Under the pieces are notes generated by a model, which worked only from the letters and a program-made list of their open reading frames with translations, was not told where the DNA came from and did no database searches. A program made the translations under genes and the position numbers. From Nephrocerus scutellatus (lineage: Eukaryota; Arthropoda; Insecta; Diptera; Pipunculidae), in assembly GCA_947095585.1 (NCBI GenBank), contig OX352764.1, positions 2,527,001 to 2,591,000 of the forward strand: a stretch of DNA of 64,000 nucleotides. The letters are read 5' to 3'. Below, in pieces: positions 40,621 through 53,353 of this stretch. Numbering within the stretch: the first letter of the stretch is position 1; the number at the start of each line of letters is the position of its first letter.

Positions 40621-41994
40621 CATGTTAAAACATATAAAAAAAACCATTGAAATTGTAAAAAAAACTCATAAGGATCCATACTGGAAAATCAATATCTGTC
40701 CCATTAATTGTTTTTTTTTTTGCAATTGCTCAAGACACCTAGGGAGTTTGGCAATAAAGCCTTCTTTCTTTCATTGACGATTGAATAGAATGAAATTTCT
40801 AGAATTCCTTTCCTTCACAAACAAATTATTTTCCCCGTAAATGCTCAGCTTATATATTTTCCGCAGCAACAAAACCTGAAATATACAGCATCCTTGTGTA
40901 TCCCATTTGTTGATTGTAAAGGGAAGAAAAGTCAAAACTTTATGACCCTATAATTCTGATAATTCGATTTCGATTGAATGTAAATAAATAAACAAAAAGG
41001 ACGCTTCAATGTCAACACTTATGGTTACGAAAGAATGAAAAAATCATCCCATTAAAGCGTAGTTGCGTCGGTAAATAATCTAACCCTAATATCCTCTCAA
41101 ATCTTAATTTTCCTTGGAATTGAATGGTCAATGGTCAGTTATGGGTAAACAGAACATAAGGTCGAATGGAAAAGTTGTCTTTAATTATCCACTCACCAGA
41201 CAAATGGATACGGAGTAGGAGTCGTCATGAAATTGCCATAAAAACGCCAAAAACCCCATCGTCCCTTCAACAACTCGGCTCGTACATGATTGACCGAGAT
41301 CACTCGCAGTCACTTACATCCTCCTCTATGCGTACTTGCCTTTATATCCTTTATCCAATCCCCATAAAAACTGAACACAAAAACATTAAAGTGACAAAGA
41401 AATTGCTCTGTTCATCCATTTTGCGCTGGTGCTACTTTCCTTGTTACTGAAAATGGACAAATAATTGGAGAAAAATTCAAAGAAATGAGTTTGCCATTTC
41501 GCAAGGATGTCTGCCCAGAGATAGCCAGCCGGAGAGCCCACGCATATTGAGAGTCGTAAAGTAGTCGTGTGTTGTCCTTATGTGCTGTCACAAAAACAGA
41601 AATCTTCATCTTCTTCTTCTCGAAGGACATCCGGTCGACACGAGTAGAAATCCGTATATATTTTTTGAGAAAATCATATGTGTCGGACATATAGAGATGG
41701 AGCAGTGAAGAAATGAAGTCTCTATGGAGAGACACTTGTCGTCCTTTTGTGCTGCAAGAACACTGATGGCATGAGATTGGATCGTTTTGTTGCACCATTA
41801 CTCGGTTGTATATGGTCCAGATTACAATGGCTGTTAATATTGTCGGGTTGTCATCGGGTTGTACAGTGGGCCAAAATGGGGAGTCGAAAAGTCAGTGGGT
41901 TTTCTTTCTCAAAATATTCTCTACTTAATCTTCTGTGGCATTGCATCAGGTACCCAGGGTCCTTTCTCCTTTTTTTAGAGTAGATTAGAGTAGA
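40621..41994. other. Non-coding DNA
   Basis: No recognised gene or repeat. The open frame at 41412-41798 (minus, 128 codons) has no motif. Confidence 0.35.
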
Positions 41995-42250
41995 ACTTTG
42001 TAAAGCCATTAGAGATTGAAGCCGATTCTATAACGGGCTCCGACAAGGCGATAAACTAGCCAGCGTCCTCGTTAACCTGGCGTTGGAGAAAGTAATTTGA
42101 GACTCTGACGTAACGGCGAGAGAATCATCATTCTTTAGTTAGTATTGCTCCACACACAAGGTAATTGTTTCGTGGAGATGCATCCTATTTTCTCAAAGAC
42201 CGATTGTGAAGCATATCGATGACATTGAGAAAAAGAATATCTTATGCGAA
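41995..42250 (+). mobile_element. RTE-like RT palm fragment
   Basis: FYNGLRQGDKLASVLVNLAL then EKVI-stop-DSDVTAR corresponds to the GLRQGDALSCLLFNLALE block of RTE reverse transcriptases, from a subfamily other than the 1.2-kb copy. Confidence 0.75.
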
Positions 42251-42419
42251 CGTTGATGTTGCTCGGTTATAAATTTTATTTAGCTTAAATTTTGGCCCTC
42301 AAGACCTTATATGCCACGGGGAATGTGGTTTAATTGAAAAAAGATTTCTTTTGGGCGTGGTGGTGAATAAAACATGGGATTCGGGAAGATGTTCTGACGA
42401 CGGTCCGCACTTCAAACGA

Positions 42420-43600
42420 TTTGAAGCTTAAACTAACAGCATTGAAGACTTTAATCTAAGACTTAAAACTAGCACCTAAAGCTAAGGTGAAGGAGATCAA
42501 GTTAAAGGCATGGAGTGCTGCGAATTGCGAACGAAAACGGTAGGGTTTAAGTTAACCTTCCGCAGCGTACGGGAGATTGGTTCGTTAGAGGCATACATGG
42601 TATCGTAGATTACGAGGGTTAGTATTAAAGAATAAAGACGCGCAATCAACGGAGTCTAAGAGCAGGCGATGTACGAAAAAATGTCGGCAATGTCCCTGCG
42701 TTCCTCAAGGGTTTCCATGTTTATAAGGTTGAGGTGGTCATGATAGTAAGGCAGGTTAAGATGATTACCCCAAGGTAGACCTCAAAGAGCAGATCGAAGA
42801 AAACGACGTTGGATGCTTCCGATTCTGGACACATGAACTTGATGATAGGAGGACAACGCCTGTATCGTACTCAAGGAGGGGACGGACACAAGTGATGGAC
42901 ATGGATCTGGTCACTTAAGGGTTGGAAAATTCTTTGCTCCGTTTGGCAAAGTCAGGGGATGAGTTGGCTTTAAGAATTATTTCATCAATATGAGAATGGA
43001 AGTTTAGTTTCGAGTCGCAAAGATTGCATGCGCGATATGGGTTTGTCGTGGAGAAGGTAATTTCGAGGAGGGGGCTTGTTGCGCTTGCGTGATAAGGTAA
43101 TAGATTGGTGATATTGAGCTCTAAGCAATTTTTGAGGCATCAGGTCGAAACAAGACTTAAATATCTTTTTGAAGGAGACAGGAGTCTTGTGGAGAAGAAA
43201 GGTTATAAAAATTTGGTACCATCAGTGTAGAGAGAGAGAGGGCGGAGTGTTGGATGACTCTATCAAGATTATTTTTAGTTAGAATGAAGAGAAGAGCGCC
43301 TAAATGGCTGCCTTGTGGGACACCAGAGGTTGCCAAAAAAGTGGTCGATAGGATGGACCTGAAGCGTACGGTTTTCCAGAGAAGAAGAATCCACTTTAAC
43401 AATATGGGTTCAAAGCCAAGTGCAGACAATTTCCAAATGATTAATTGATCAGATATCATATCGAAATCAGCTTTAATGAAATCAGTTGCAACAACGTCGA
43501 CTTCGTTGCCATTCTCTAAGGCCGAAAGGGTGAAGGACTCGAATTCAACAAAGTTAGTGGTGGTTGATATACAATAGTTCTTCTGTATATCTTTGTGGGT
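42420..43600 (-). mobile_element. Jockey-like LINE, RT fragment
   Basis: Minus strand: ENGNEVDVVATDFIKADFDM, LSALGFEPILLKWILLLW, TSGVPQGSHLGALLFILTKN, a lost YADD region, VHVSRIGSIQRRFLRSAL, NLPYYHDHLNLINMETLEER and RDIADIFSYI. Dead and frameshifted. A tandem SINE duplication sits at its 5' edge. Confidence 0.8.
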
Positions 43601-43890
43601 GTCGTGGCTCAGTGATAAGTGCATGGATTTCTGAGCAGGGGGTTCATAGTTCGAAACCCAGAAAACCCGAAAAGTGAAGAAATCGAATTCAACAAAGTTA
43701 GTTCTCCAGTATATATCTGTGGGCGCCGTGGCTCAGTGAAAAGTGCATGGATTTCTGAGCAGGGGGTTCATAGTTCGAAATCCAGAAAACCCGAAAATGT
43801 CTGCGAATGTCTGACAAACATCCGAAAGTAATAACTTGGCACGGAAAGCTTCTCACAAGTGCGGATGCTATTCGGATATCTATAGTCATA
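43541..43890 (+). mobile_element. Two tandem SINE copies (copies 4 and 5)
   Basis: Unit 1 (43541-43680) and unit 2 (43685 on) both run GAATTCAACAAAGTTAGT, GTATAT-CT-TGTGGG, GTGGCTCAGTG, GTGCATGGATTTCTGAGCAG, GGGGTTCATAGTTCGAAA, CCAGAAAACCCGAAAA. So a stretch of host DNA plus the SINE head was duplicated after insertion. Unit 2 continues into the SINE body (CCGAAAGTAATAACTTGGCA) to about 43890. Confidence 0.85.
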
Positions 43891-45779
43891 TGTTGTCTTT
43901 TCCTCTTTTGTCGTATGGTTTGTAGCGGAGTAGCTCAGTAGCTCTGAAATAACTTTGTTACACTTCAAGGATGACTAACTCTATGCTATGATTACTGTAT
44001 GGATTACTGTATTCATTAAAGTATTGCTTTGTGTAAAAAGTTAATGTTGGCTAATTCCTTAGAAAAAATATTTTTCCAGCCACTTGTTGTTATCGCGCCA
44101 CTGTGCACCATTTTGGTGTGGAGTGGTCGGTGTGTGCAAAGAATATTATTGGAAATCCTTGCGAACATACTGTGCGCTGATGGTCAATTCTGAAACTGAA
44201 GAACATACAGTAATTCATGAACGATGTACCTATAACTAAGACACATAGCTGTCCTTTGATAACGCTTGCAATAAAGTATACTAAGAGGAGAGTGGAGTGG
44301 CAAGGATGGAGGTAAAGCAACGCCAGCAATAAAGTGAACAACTGAAAAAGTACCAGTGTTCTCATCGAAGGACACTGCATGTAATGCCAATAACAATGTC
44401 CGTCTTATTTGCGGTTTCTCGCTTAAATCCTGCACCGGTCAATACTCAAATAAGTGGACACTCGACTTTTGAGACACAACGTGTCTTCAATTGTTTGATG
44501 AATAGCATTTTAGTTCTTTTATTATGTCGCGTTGGTCAAATTGGTCCCTTTATTTCCAAGCCGGTCATCGAGCTAATCTCATTGGCATTGGCATTACTTT
44601 TTCAGCGCTATATGCACGGTACAGGAGATCTTTTTTTTGTTTAATGCATCCATCAAGGATTAAACAAAAATGCCATGGCTCTGTGCATCGGAAGCGAACG
44701 AAAGGCAACATTCCTACTGACATGCTTGCGTCCTTTTGTGTGTACAATGCAGGTAAACCAGGATGTCAGTGTCATTATCAGAGAAGAAACAAAAGGCCAT
44801 CCACAACACCGTAAATACGACAGGACACACGACAAGGTGTTTGTTTGTTGTTTTGAATCCAATTTGCTTTGTGCTCTTGCGGAGCAGGTCAAGAATGATT
44901 GGTTGGTTTCCATTGCTTATAGCATTGCTCGGCAAGATACCAAAAAAAAAGTGCAATACAACTTCGATACATATACAACTTCTTCTTCTTCCTGTGAGAG
45001 ACGACATCAACACGGGCACCGACCGAATCCTGGAAATGGCAATGGCGTCACGTTGCTGTTGTCCCTTATCCCTTTGTGTGCGGCTACTCCTGTTCCGTCT
45101 GCTGTTTACCGCTTTATCACTGAAGTAAATTGCGAAAATATTATGCGAAGCGAATTGTGTTTGTGTTTGTGTTTTTGTGGTTAAGAAGTTGGTCAGGGAT
45201 TAACAAAAAGAAGAAGCTCCTGCTGTTGAAATGCACTTTTGATGTTTTGTTGGGATTTTTTCCCCTTTTTTTATTTTAAAGGTAAAGACATCGATACAAA
45301 GGACCATCGACCATAACAAGATTTTGTTAAGTTACTCGTAAAGATTACGGTAGCATCAATCTTGGGCCAATGATATTAATGGAAAAAGAGGGAATTATCA
45401 TCTTGACCTCGAAGAACTTCAAAGGATTTCTCTTAGAATTTGTTTAGCTTTGGGAAAAATTAAAATCCTCCATTAATCGTAGAGTCCTCATACATAAAGG
45501 ATTTATACGATTCATGGAAGATTGTAATAACAGTTTAATATTCATGGTAGTTGTAATGTATTGCTGAACGATTGTGATTATATTACTAATACACATGGAT
45601 TACTATGAACAAATTGGACTACAATTGACTCCGGAGATACTTAAACCATTGCCTTGTTTTGAATTTGTGCTCCACTATCTTAATAGTATGACCACAGTTG
45701 GATATTCTGTTTGCAGAAATTACCTCAATGTTTTGCTATTTGAAAAGCTGTTCCTAAAGAGATTAGGACCACGCAGTTG
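43891..45779. other. Unique DNA without recognised gene
   Basis: 44100-45180 is GC-richer and gives several overlapping open frames of 83-169 codons on both strands, none with a known motif or splice pattern. Likely non-coding; regulatory function is possible but unsupported. Confidence 0.35.
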
Positions 45780-46330
45780 GAGGAAAAACTAAAAAAAGAA
45801 AACAGTATGGTAATAAGAGAAAGCTAATTGGGACGGCCTTAAAAACTTTTTTGGGAGTATTAACTGGTCGCTATTGTTTCGCGATAGCAACGTGGATGCC
45901 ACCGCTGATGCTGATCACAAACATCATCCTTATTGGTATGAGATAGAGGAATTCTCACATCAAGTCCGCCATCGAACGCGTCATTAGGGCTATGTGGCCA
46001 GCAGACGTCTTTACGGCAGAACTTGGGGTATAAATCCTAAATTCATACACTGGTACTGGTATACAATGATGGTGATCATCATAAAATGGTGGCCGAAAAT
46101 TATTGAACAGACAACGAGAAAAATAAGCTTCAGAAGCTTCAAAGAATTGCCTGTTTCAGTATTTCGGGTATCATGCGTACCTGGTATACGGCGGCATTAT
46201 AAGCTGTCATAGGGCTTTCGCCATTGCAAGTCTTCATTAGAAAGATTGCCACTAGATGCGCTATTAAGCTGCTGCTGTTTCGGCAGGTAATTTGAGGTAG
46301 ACATATTGTATCATGCAAACAGGTCTAATG
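45780..46330 (+). mobile_element. Composite LINE fragment
   Basis: 45845-45930 repeats the [16 protein letters not shown] block of the 24.8-kb LINE. From 45960 on it reads KSAIERVIRAMW, RRLYGRTWGINPKFIHWYWY and LQRIACFSISGIMRTWYTAA, the RT thumb of an LOA/R1-like element. Two families are joined. Confidence 0.75.
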
Positions 46331-46454
46331 GTATTCCGGCACTTGGGAATAGAGGTCTGGTCTGGTTCAGAGATGGATCGAGAATGAAATACGGAGTTGG
46401 AGTTGGTGTCTTTGTATATTAACCATATTTGGATATATGTCCAGCAATATTAAC

Positions 46455-47230
46455 TTGAGTTACTGAGTTAGTGCCGAGGTTGATAATTTTGGTTTTGACA
46501 AACTCACAACATTTGCATCCCTTTCCACATTTGTTGTCATTTGGTGCAGCTTCATAATCCTGTGTGAGAGTAAACCAACGTCGTCAGCGTAGTCCAGATA
46601 TATGAGTTGAGATGTAAGAGTCCAACGAATTCCTCCGTTTCCAGTATATAAAGCTGTGCGAAGCAAATCGCTAATCACCAATAAAAAAAGTATCGGCGAT
46701 AGAATGCAACCTTGTCGTACCCCACTTAGAATCTCGAATTCCTCTGACAGCTTTCCTCTATGCAGCAGATGTCATTTAGAGCCATCATAGGTTGCTTTAA
46801 TAATAGCTACTAGTTTATTTGGTATACCTCTCCTGTGCAAGGCGAGCCAGATAAACTGTCTCTTGAAACGCCTTCTCAAAATCAATGAACAGCAGGTGCA
46901 GTGGTGACCGGAATTCAACGCACTGTTCAATAATGATCCGCAGGGTGTTGATGTGGTCTAAACAGGAGGATCCAGTGAGGAAACCTGCTTGTTCGGCATC
47001 GACTGTTTCTTCCAGATGTTCCTTAATTCGCTAAAGTACTACTTTGGCTATTACCTTTGCTGCAGGAACAACGCAAATGCCTCTCCAGTTTTCGCACTCC
47101 ATAAGACTACCCATTTTTAGGGAGCTTGACAATGATTCCCTTCTTCCACTCGTTAGGTAAACTATGCGCTATGAAGGACCTTATTAAAAACAAAGTCATT
47201 AGGGGCGCAAGAATATATATCTAAAAATCT
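46455..47230 (-). mobile_element. RTE-like RT fragment, second copy of the 1.2-kb family
   Basis: Minus strand: EWKKGIIVKLPKNG, MECENWRGICVVPAAKVIAK, DAEQAGFLTGSSCLDHINTL, RIIIEQCVEFRSPLHLLFID, FEKAF, then a gap, GCILSPILFLLVISDLL-like sequence, and LIYLDYADDVGLLSHRI (catalytic YADD). Broken. Confidence 0.82.
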
Positions 47231-47249
47231 GCGTTCATAGGACCTGAAC

Positions 47250-47660
47250 CTTAATGTGGTATCAACTGGGCTGCCGCCACAGCGCTGATTAATAATTGAT
47301 TTGGAGCAAAAACTTCGTCTGGCCCACTGGGAAAGGTCGTATTCATAGAAGGCAAAATGCTTAATCTAGACAAGGATAGCATTAGGAAGCTGATGAGCTT
47401 TATCACCTCAACGATAGATCTAGTCATAGATTAAAAATTTAGGTTCTGTTCGGAAGATGATGAATCATCCGAGCACATTCTGTGTGAATGCCAGCATTAA
47501 TTTGGTTAAGGAGGTGTATGTTCGTATGTTCGTTAGCAGAAACTCTACCACTAAAGACACACCGTCCTTCATTAGGGAGGTAGTTCGTCTCTTGGATTAG
47601 TCACACCCTATGATAAAATGATCTTTTCGGTCGCAGTGTCAGCCATATGGGCTAGGGTTT
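47250..47660 (+). mobile_element. LOA/R1-like LINE C-terminus
   Basis: [28 protein letters not shown], then FCSEDDESSEHILCECQH (Cys-His box), and a tail with [16 protein letters not shown] and IWARVLF. Same family as 21530-22480 and 57700-58140, opposite orientation. Confidence 0.8.
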
Positions 47661-49559
47661 TATTTAATAAAAAAAAATACTTGTGTTCGTCACAAATGGC
47701 CGGAAAGAATCAACGAGAACAATAAATTGTAGACAGTGACGTTGAGAAAATCGCGTTCTATTGTGAGCGAAATATCACAGTAGTCGGAAATTTTGTAAGG
47801 AATTTGTAATATCGGTTCGATTAAGGAAAAAATGCAGCGAATAGATAAACGGACAGAAAGACTCAACCAATAGTTGGAGGCACTGTTTTTTAGGAGCAAC
47901 AATCGTTGCGTTCTTTGTATGATGCCATAAAGTATATACCAGACTTGCATAGTAAAGAATGGAATTTTATTTATTACTTAAAAACAAGCTATTGTTCTAT
48001 TGAAACGCAATAAAATCGTGAATCCTTTTAGCTGGATATCTAATCGTCTGTCCGTCATAAAAAGGATAAATATTTATAGTTGTTTTTGGCCACATTTTCA
48101 CATGTTCCTGTTCTAATCTTTTCTACAGACAGCAATCCATTAGTTTAATTGAAGTGCGTCCGGGGCAAAAGTGGATCTAAAATGTTGTTCCATTGTTTAG
48201 AGTTCGCTACGAAGCGCAGCTAAATTGGCAATAAACGTTGATCTGTGACCACCAACTGATTTGTATGAGTTGACTGCCTGTGAATTTCTCTGAAAGCCAG
48301 CACTATCCTTTGTTTCTATGTATTAGAGAAACAAACGGAAAAGACTTCCAGTTCATGTGCATTTTTTCTGACAATTCATTGAATCCATTGAACCATTAAA
48401 GCGCTGAACTCTTTTATTGCTATGCTCAAAAAAGGGTGAACATAAAAGTGCAACTGCACATCACACACACATACAAAAAATCAAAACCCATTCAATAGAC
48501 AAATAATGGTTGTTTTGTTACTGCTCCAGAACTCATCGTTATTTGTTCAGTTCAGGCACAGGACATCCACGTACATTATCACCATAAAGAGAGAAGAACG
48601 CTACGCTGGCTGCAACGGATGTTGGACGGCACGCTCGGCATTCGACTGCCGTCAAAATTTATCACTCAAGGAAACTATAAAATGGAAATTACAGTAATTA
48701 TTTGCCCATGAAACAACAGGATACCGAAGCGAAAAAGAGGACCAACTTCAGTTGAGTCACGTCCTTCTTGTTTTGATGTCCGTGCACGGTGCCATCAAAT
48801 GGAAAGGAATTTGTTTTTTGTCCCAAGTCATCGTCAGTCGGGGAAAAAAAACAAAATAATTCCCATTTCCACACAATGTCACGTTAATGTAGACACAAAA
48901 ACGTTCGAGATTGCCATCGTGCTAGACATCTCAGGCTGTGAATTAGGATCGTCGCCGCCGTGCACTTTTCACTTTGAATTGTTTGGATGCCTGGTGGCAC
49001 CCTGAGGAACACGAAACAACAAATCATACCTAAATGTAGGCGATGTCCGATCGCGATAAGGATGTGGCTATGAATTGCTTCTCGCATGCTATTAGTACGC
49101 TGCGTAACAAATCGGAGTTGTGTAATAACAAGAAATCCAGAAGATAAGACGACGAACGACCGCACTTATGGGCGCCTCGCTTGAAGTTTAGAGTGGCCTT
49201 CGTCATCATCTTCTTCACTCGAAATAGGAAATGGCATATAATTGCCTTAACTTCTAACTGAGATTTTTAGATCATTTTTTTTTATGTTGGAGTCTTTGGT
49301 GGATTCTAGAAAATAGTCAAGAACGTTAGAGACAAATTTGGAAAGCAGACAGAAAAACATTGGTTTGTTTCACAAAAAGAAACAAAATTTCAACTACTGT
49401 CCTATGGAATTGAGAGCAATTAAAAGTTTATGAGAATATTCCGGCATCATTTGGGATTATGCTTTTGGAAATGCTGATTAAGTTTAGGTTTATATGATGG
49501 TGTTGGGTTATTTATAGGATGATTCTAGAAAAATTATAAGGCAATTTTTGGAATGTCTG
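47661..49559. other. Unique DNA without recognised gene
   Basis: 48100-49250 is GC-richer. Short open frames on both strands have no motif. Confidence 0.35.
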
Positions 49560-49900
49560 GGGATGTGATGGTATCCCAGCGGAGGTGATTACAACAGGAG
49601 GTCCCGCAATGCAGCAAGCAAATCATGAACTAATAGCGCAAGTATGGGAGGAAGAAGCGATGCCAGAATGTTGGCGAATAGGCATCCTGTTACCCATACA
49701 TAAGAAAGGAACTATCAAAACATGGAACAATTATCGTGGTATAACGTTGTTGAGTACACCGCGTATAAGATTGTCTGCACTATTCTTCAAGACAGGAAAG
49801 CCCCATAGCCCCATGATGGAAAAATGTCTAGACTCTAGAGTTTCAAAACTCACTACACAATTTCTTTATAGACTTTATGATAGCATAGCCAGTCTTTTGT
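49560..49900 (+). mobile_element. RTE-like RT N-terminal fragment
   Basis: WGCDGIPAEVITTGGPAMQQ, QVWEEEAMPECWRIGILLPI, HKKGTIKTWNNYRGITLLST: the start of an RTE reverse transcriptase. It then decays, with LYDSIASLL at the end. Confidence 0.85.
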
Positions 49901-49904
49901 GATG

Positions 49905-50640
49905 ATGCAATCCGCCCCATACCAACAAGATAGTGGTCCGCGTCGACGTTGGCACCTCAGTACATTCGTACCGTCATCAGGTTCGGGTTATGGCGGCGGT
50001 CTATCAACACGTGGTCTATCTGGTTGCGAGTGTCCCCATCATGAGATACCCAGGGGGCTTTGTGGATATTTTTACGCGCAAACCTTGAACTCGCAAAGAC
50101 CAAATTATTGCTTGCTGCCATCTCTATGACTCGTTGTCCATTGTCATTAGTGTTCTCGTGTAAGCTATGGGTGTCAATGTACTGCCTGAATACTGGCCCC
50201 CTACCTATTTTGGCATTCATATCCCCCAGAATGATTTTTACGTCATACTAAGGACGGGCATGGAGTTCCCGTTCGACTTTAAAGAATTCTTCTTTCTCAT
50301 AATCTGGGGAATACTCCATAGGTGCGTAAACGTTTATGAGGCTTATGTTTTTAAATTTGCCCCGCACGCAAAGGGTGCACAGTCGTTCATTTATTGCTTT
50401 AAAGCCCATAACGGTGGGTTTCATTCTTTTGCTGACTAGAAACCCCACCCCGAGCACATGATATCTTGCATGCCAGCTGTAATAAATGTCATATTCTGAT
50501 TTTTGTAAGACACCATTGCCCGTCCACCGCATTTCCTGGATTGCTGTTATGTCAACATTAATTTGGACGGATCGGCTAGCTACTGTACAGCTCGAGCTCT
50601 ATACGTTCCATGAGAAAATTCTTAAATCGTTCAGCCGTTT
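49905..50640 (-). mobile_element. RTE-like endonuclease domain
   Basis: Minus strand from 50640: LRIFSWNV, VDITAIQEMRWTGNG (APE catalytic E), YDIYYSWHARYHVLGVGFLV, INVYAPMEYSPDYEKEEFF, a gap, GDMNAKIGRGPVF (the -DxN- site), NDNGQRVIEMAASNNL, NQIDHVLIDRRH (catalytic D-H) and DADHYLVG. A nearly whole apurinic-type endonuclease with a few frameshifts. It abuts the plus-strand RT head to head, showing an inversion. Confidence 0.85.
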
Positions 50641-50906
50641 TCGTTGCCGTGGTCGTCGTCGTTCATCAGTGTATCAGAGGCTGATTTTGGGTTCCGTAAT
50701 AATGATTTTTTAAAGGCGAGGTTATTGGTCTCCCGCCAACCTTACTTTGAAGGGACTAGCCCGATCATTCAGCTTTTCCTGCATTGGAGGGAAATTAGCG
50801 GTGGCCACTACGTGGAGGTTTGATTACATTTCCACCAGTCAGAGATAGTTACGGCCACCTGCAATTCTAGAGCATTCTTTGTTATTTGTCTTATTCTGCT
50901 GATGGC

Positions 50907-51120
50907 TGGCCACAATACGACTTTCTTTTACGGTCGGGGCCGGAATCTTCAGTAAATGCATATTGCATTTTTTTTTATTTCTTTTGCATTTAACCGATTT
51001 GTCATAAGGGCACCACTTTTTGAGATATTTGGAAACAATCGAAAAACTTGCCACTTCCGGTTGTCCGATTTCCGCCAGAACTGGGACCTCCCGTATATAA
51101 AAAGTTATAAAGTGGATATA
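50907..51120 (+). repeat. Dispersed 220-bp repeat, copy 2
   Basis: TGGCCACAATACGACTTTCT, CGGTCGGGGCCGGAATCTTC, TTTTGCATTTAACCGATTTG, CACTTTTTGAGATATTTGG, TCGAAAAACTTGCCACTTCC, GGTTGTCCGATTTCCGCC. Homologous to 7516-7745. Confidence 0.7.
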
Positions 51121-52665
51121 GACAGACACACATGCAGAGATTATTTATTTTTCGCTTTTTCTGACTCAGGAGGAGAGTAAGAAATGGGTAAATCTGTAAA
51201 AATCTCGAGTTCGAAAATGTTCATGATGACTATACTTCCTTTTATTGTGTTAAAGAAAGCACAATTGTGTAGCCGTAAAAAACCCTTACATTAAATTAAG
51301 GAGTATGCTGTCTGCAGATAGAGGCAACGAATCAATTACATGCCACGAGCGATTTTACCGCAAATTATCCTACGATCAAAGTCACTTCCATGGTTGTACT
51401 GCCACAGTCATAAATAACAAACAATTTGCAAGGAAAAACACAGGACTACTTTGCATGTAGGCGGGCTAATGTTAACCGAAGGTAAGATACAAAATTGTAT
51501 CCTCCTAAATCCTACCCTCCAACGTTGGGAAACTACCATTTACACATTTCATGAGTGTTCTCCTAAAAGGCTGCGACTTGGTTTCCTTTTGTTATTCCTG
51601 TTTGTGGTAATGCATGTGCCGCCGCATGTACTTAAATCAGGATTCAGCAGGACGCTCGAGAATTTATATCACCGAAAAATAACAGTAAATTCTGCCATAC
51701 ACTTCATGTGTATCCATAGTGACAGGTGCAGTTCTCAACATATCCCGTGATAATGAATGTTCCATTTCCCCGCCAACAAACGAAATGGGTGGACAAAGAA
51801 AGACACCCAGTTTTCGACTAACTTACAATGTTCGGCCATATATTTTAAGCTACAAACCGGCTAAATGTTTTGTTCCGACTAAAGCTATACTATCTAGTCG
51901 CTTAAAGTATAAAGGATAATTTTTCAATGGAACTTCAGGCAGCTTCAGGAATTCCACCGACAACCGTTGCGGCTCGAGGGAGTGGTTTTTGTGTTTCGGA
52001 CCACTGACAGAAGATGTTTTTTGTTTTTCCAAAGGCAACTACGTATAAAATGTTAAATGTTTTTGTTGTTGTTTAACGGAGGGAAGCACGCCAAGTGTTT
52101 TGTTTTTCGTTTGTATGGGAAAATTACAAGAACAAGGTACTCTTCCCGTCTCCCGGAATCTGTGTGTTAAATTTTTCACTTTCCTCTTTTGCTATGTGGG
52201 TCAGATTCAGTAGTAGTTGTTGTTGTTGTTGTTGTTGTTGTTGTTCACCACTGCTTACGACCGACCAACTGAATTTATTTGGAAGAGCGGTAAGTGCTTT
52301 CTCCATCCGGGCTGCCGCTGCTATCAGAAATGCATAAAGTGAATGAATCCTTCTCGAACAAGTCGGCTTTGAAAGGCAGTGTTTTGTTGTCCTGCCAACA
52401 ATTGACTGACTGAATGACTGACTGGCAGAAAGAAAATTACCCTCTGTAAGTTTTTTGAATAAATGAAATTCCTTTTATTTTGATGAACACTGATGTGCAG
52501 GACGGAAAACTGGATGCACATAATCGAACAAAGGAATGGGCGTACCAAGGTGTTACTTATTGACATTGGCACATGACATGACATTTGTGTGGCAGCATGA
52601 TGGCCAGTTATTGGTACAATTTCAAAACACAATATGCCATGCTCATCACGATCATGAACATTGAC
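51121..52665. other. Unique DNA with (TTG)n
   Basis: No recognised gene. A (TTG)n run of about 10 units at 52217-52245 gives a spurious poly-Q or poly-C in open frames. Confidence 0.4.
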
Positions 52666-52810
52666 AGATTGGAAAAACCGAAAAGTGAAGAGCAGCCAAA
52701 AAACCAAAAGCAGGACCACAAAATGTTGTTGGACTCCGATGAAGCCAAAGTAAAATTTGATTTAGGAACTAACTTTGGTTGCAGCAGCAGCAGCAGCATA
52801 AGTTTGGAAT
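52666..52810 (+). repeat. 145-bp duplicated segment, copy 1
   Basis: Over 95 percent alike by eye to 56005-56146, from AGATTGGAAAAACCGAAAAG to AGTTTGGAAT, with a one-CAG length difference. The plus frame RLEKPKSEEQPKNQKQDHKM, LLDSDEAKVKFDLGTNFG, then a Ser run is open in both copies. Confidence 0.85.
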
Positions 52811-53353
52811 ACTTAAGCAAATTGATTGTCCTTTTCCAATTGTTTTTTGAAATTATATCCGAAGTAGGCATTGGATGGGGTTTCATGTATACGACATAAC
52901 TTAGGTCAGATTGTTTAAAAATCGTGCATTAACTTACTATATATTGGAAATTCACTAACATCAGTGAATAATCATAACCGATAGCTGTTAGTACGGCCGA
53001 CAAATGATGGTTTGTACTCCTAATGAATTTTGCCAGATTTCCATTCGATTTATTGTGAATGGGTTCTTGGAATCGTGCTTGTTTGACCATCTTCACAGCT
53101 CTTCATTAAATTTTGAAGTCAAAGTCTTAAAGGACGTTCAAGACACGTTTCGTTTTGAGTCGTCAATAGTGAAGCGTGATTATAGGTAGATAATGGTGTC
53201 CACTCACAAAATAAGGTCCTTCTTGCATATTATGGTGGTACTTGCCCCTGTTGAGGCCCATGCCGGAGCAGCATGATGATTTTACGGGTGCTACACTATA
53301 TTGTCGGACTATGGTAAAGATACAGCAAAATATTGACAGGAATACTGGCAGCC

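Noticed and set aside
44675..45184. A 169-codon plus-strand open frame
   Set aside because: It starts inside unique DNA, has no motif, overlaps several equally long frames on both strands, and ends in a low-complexity LCLCLC run.
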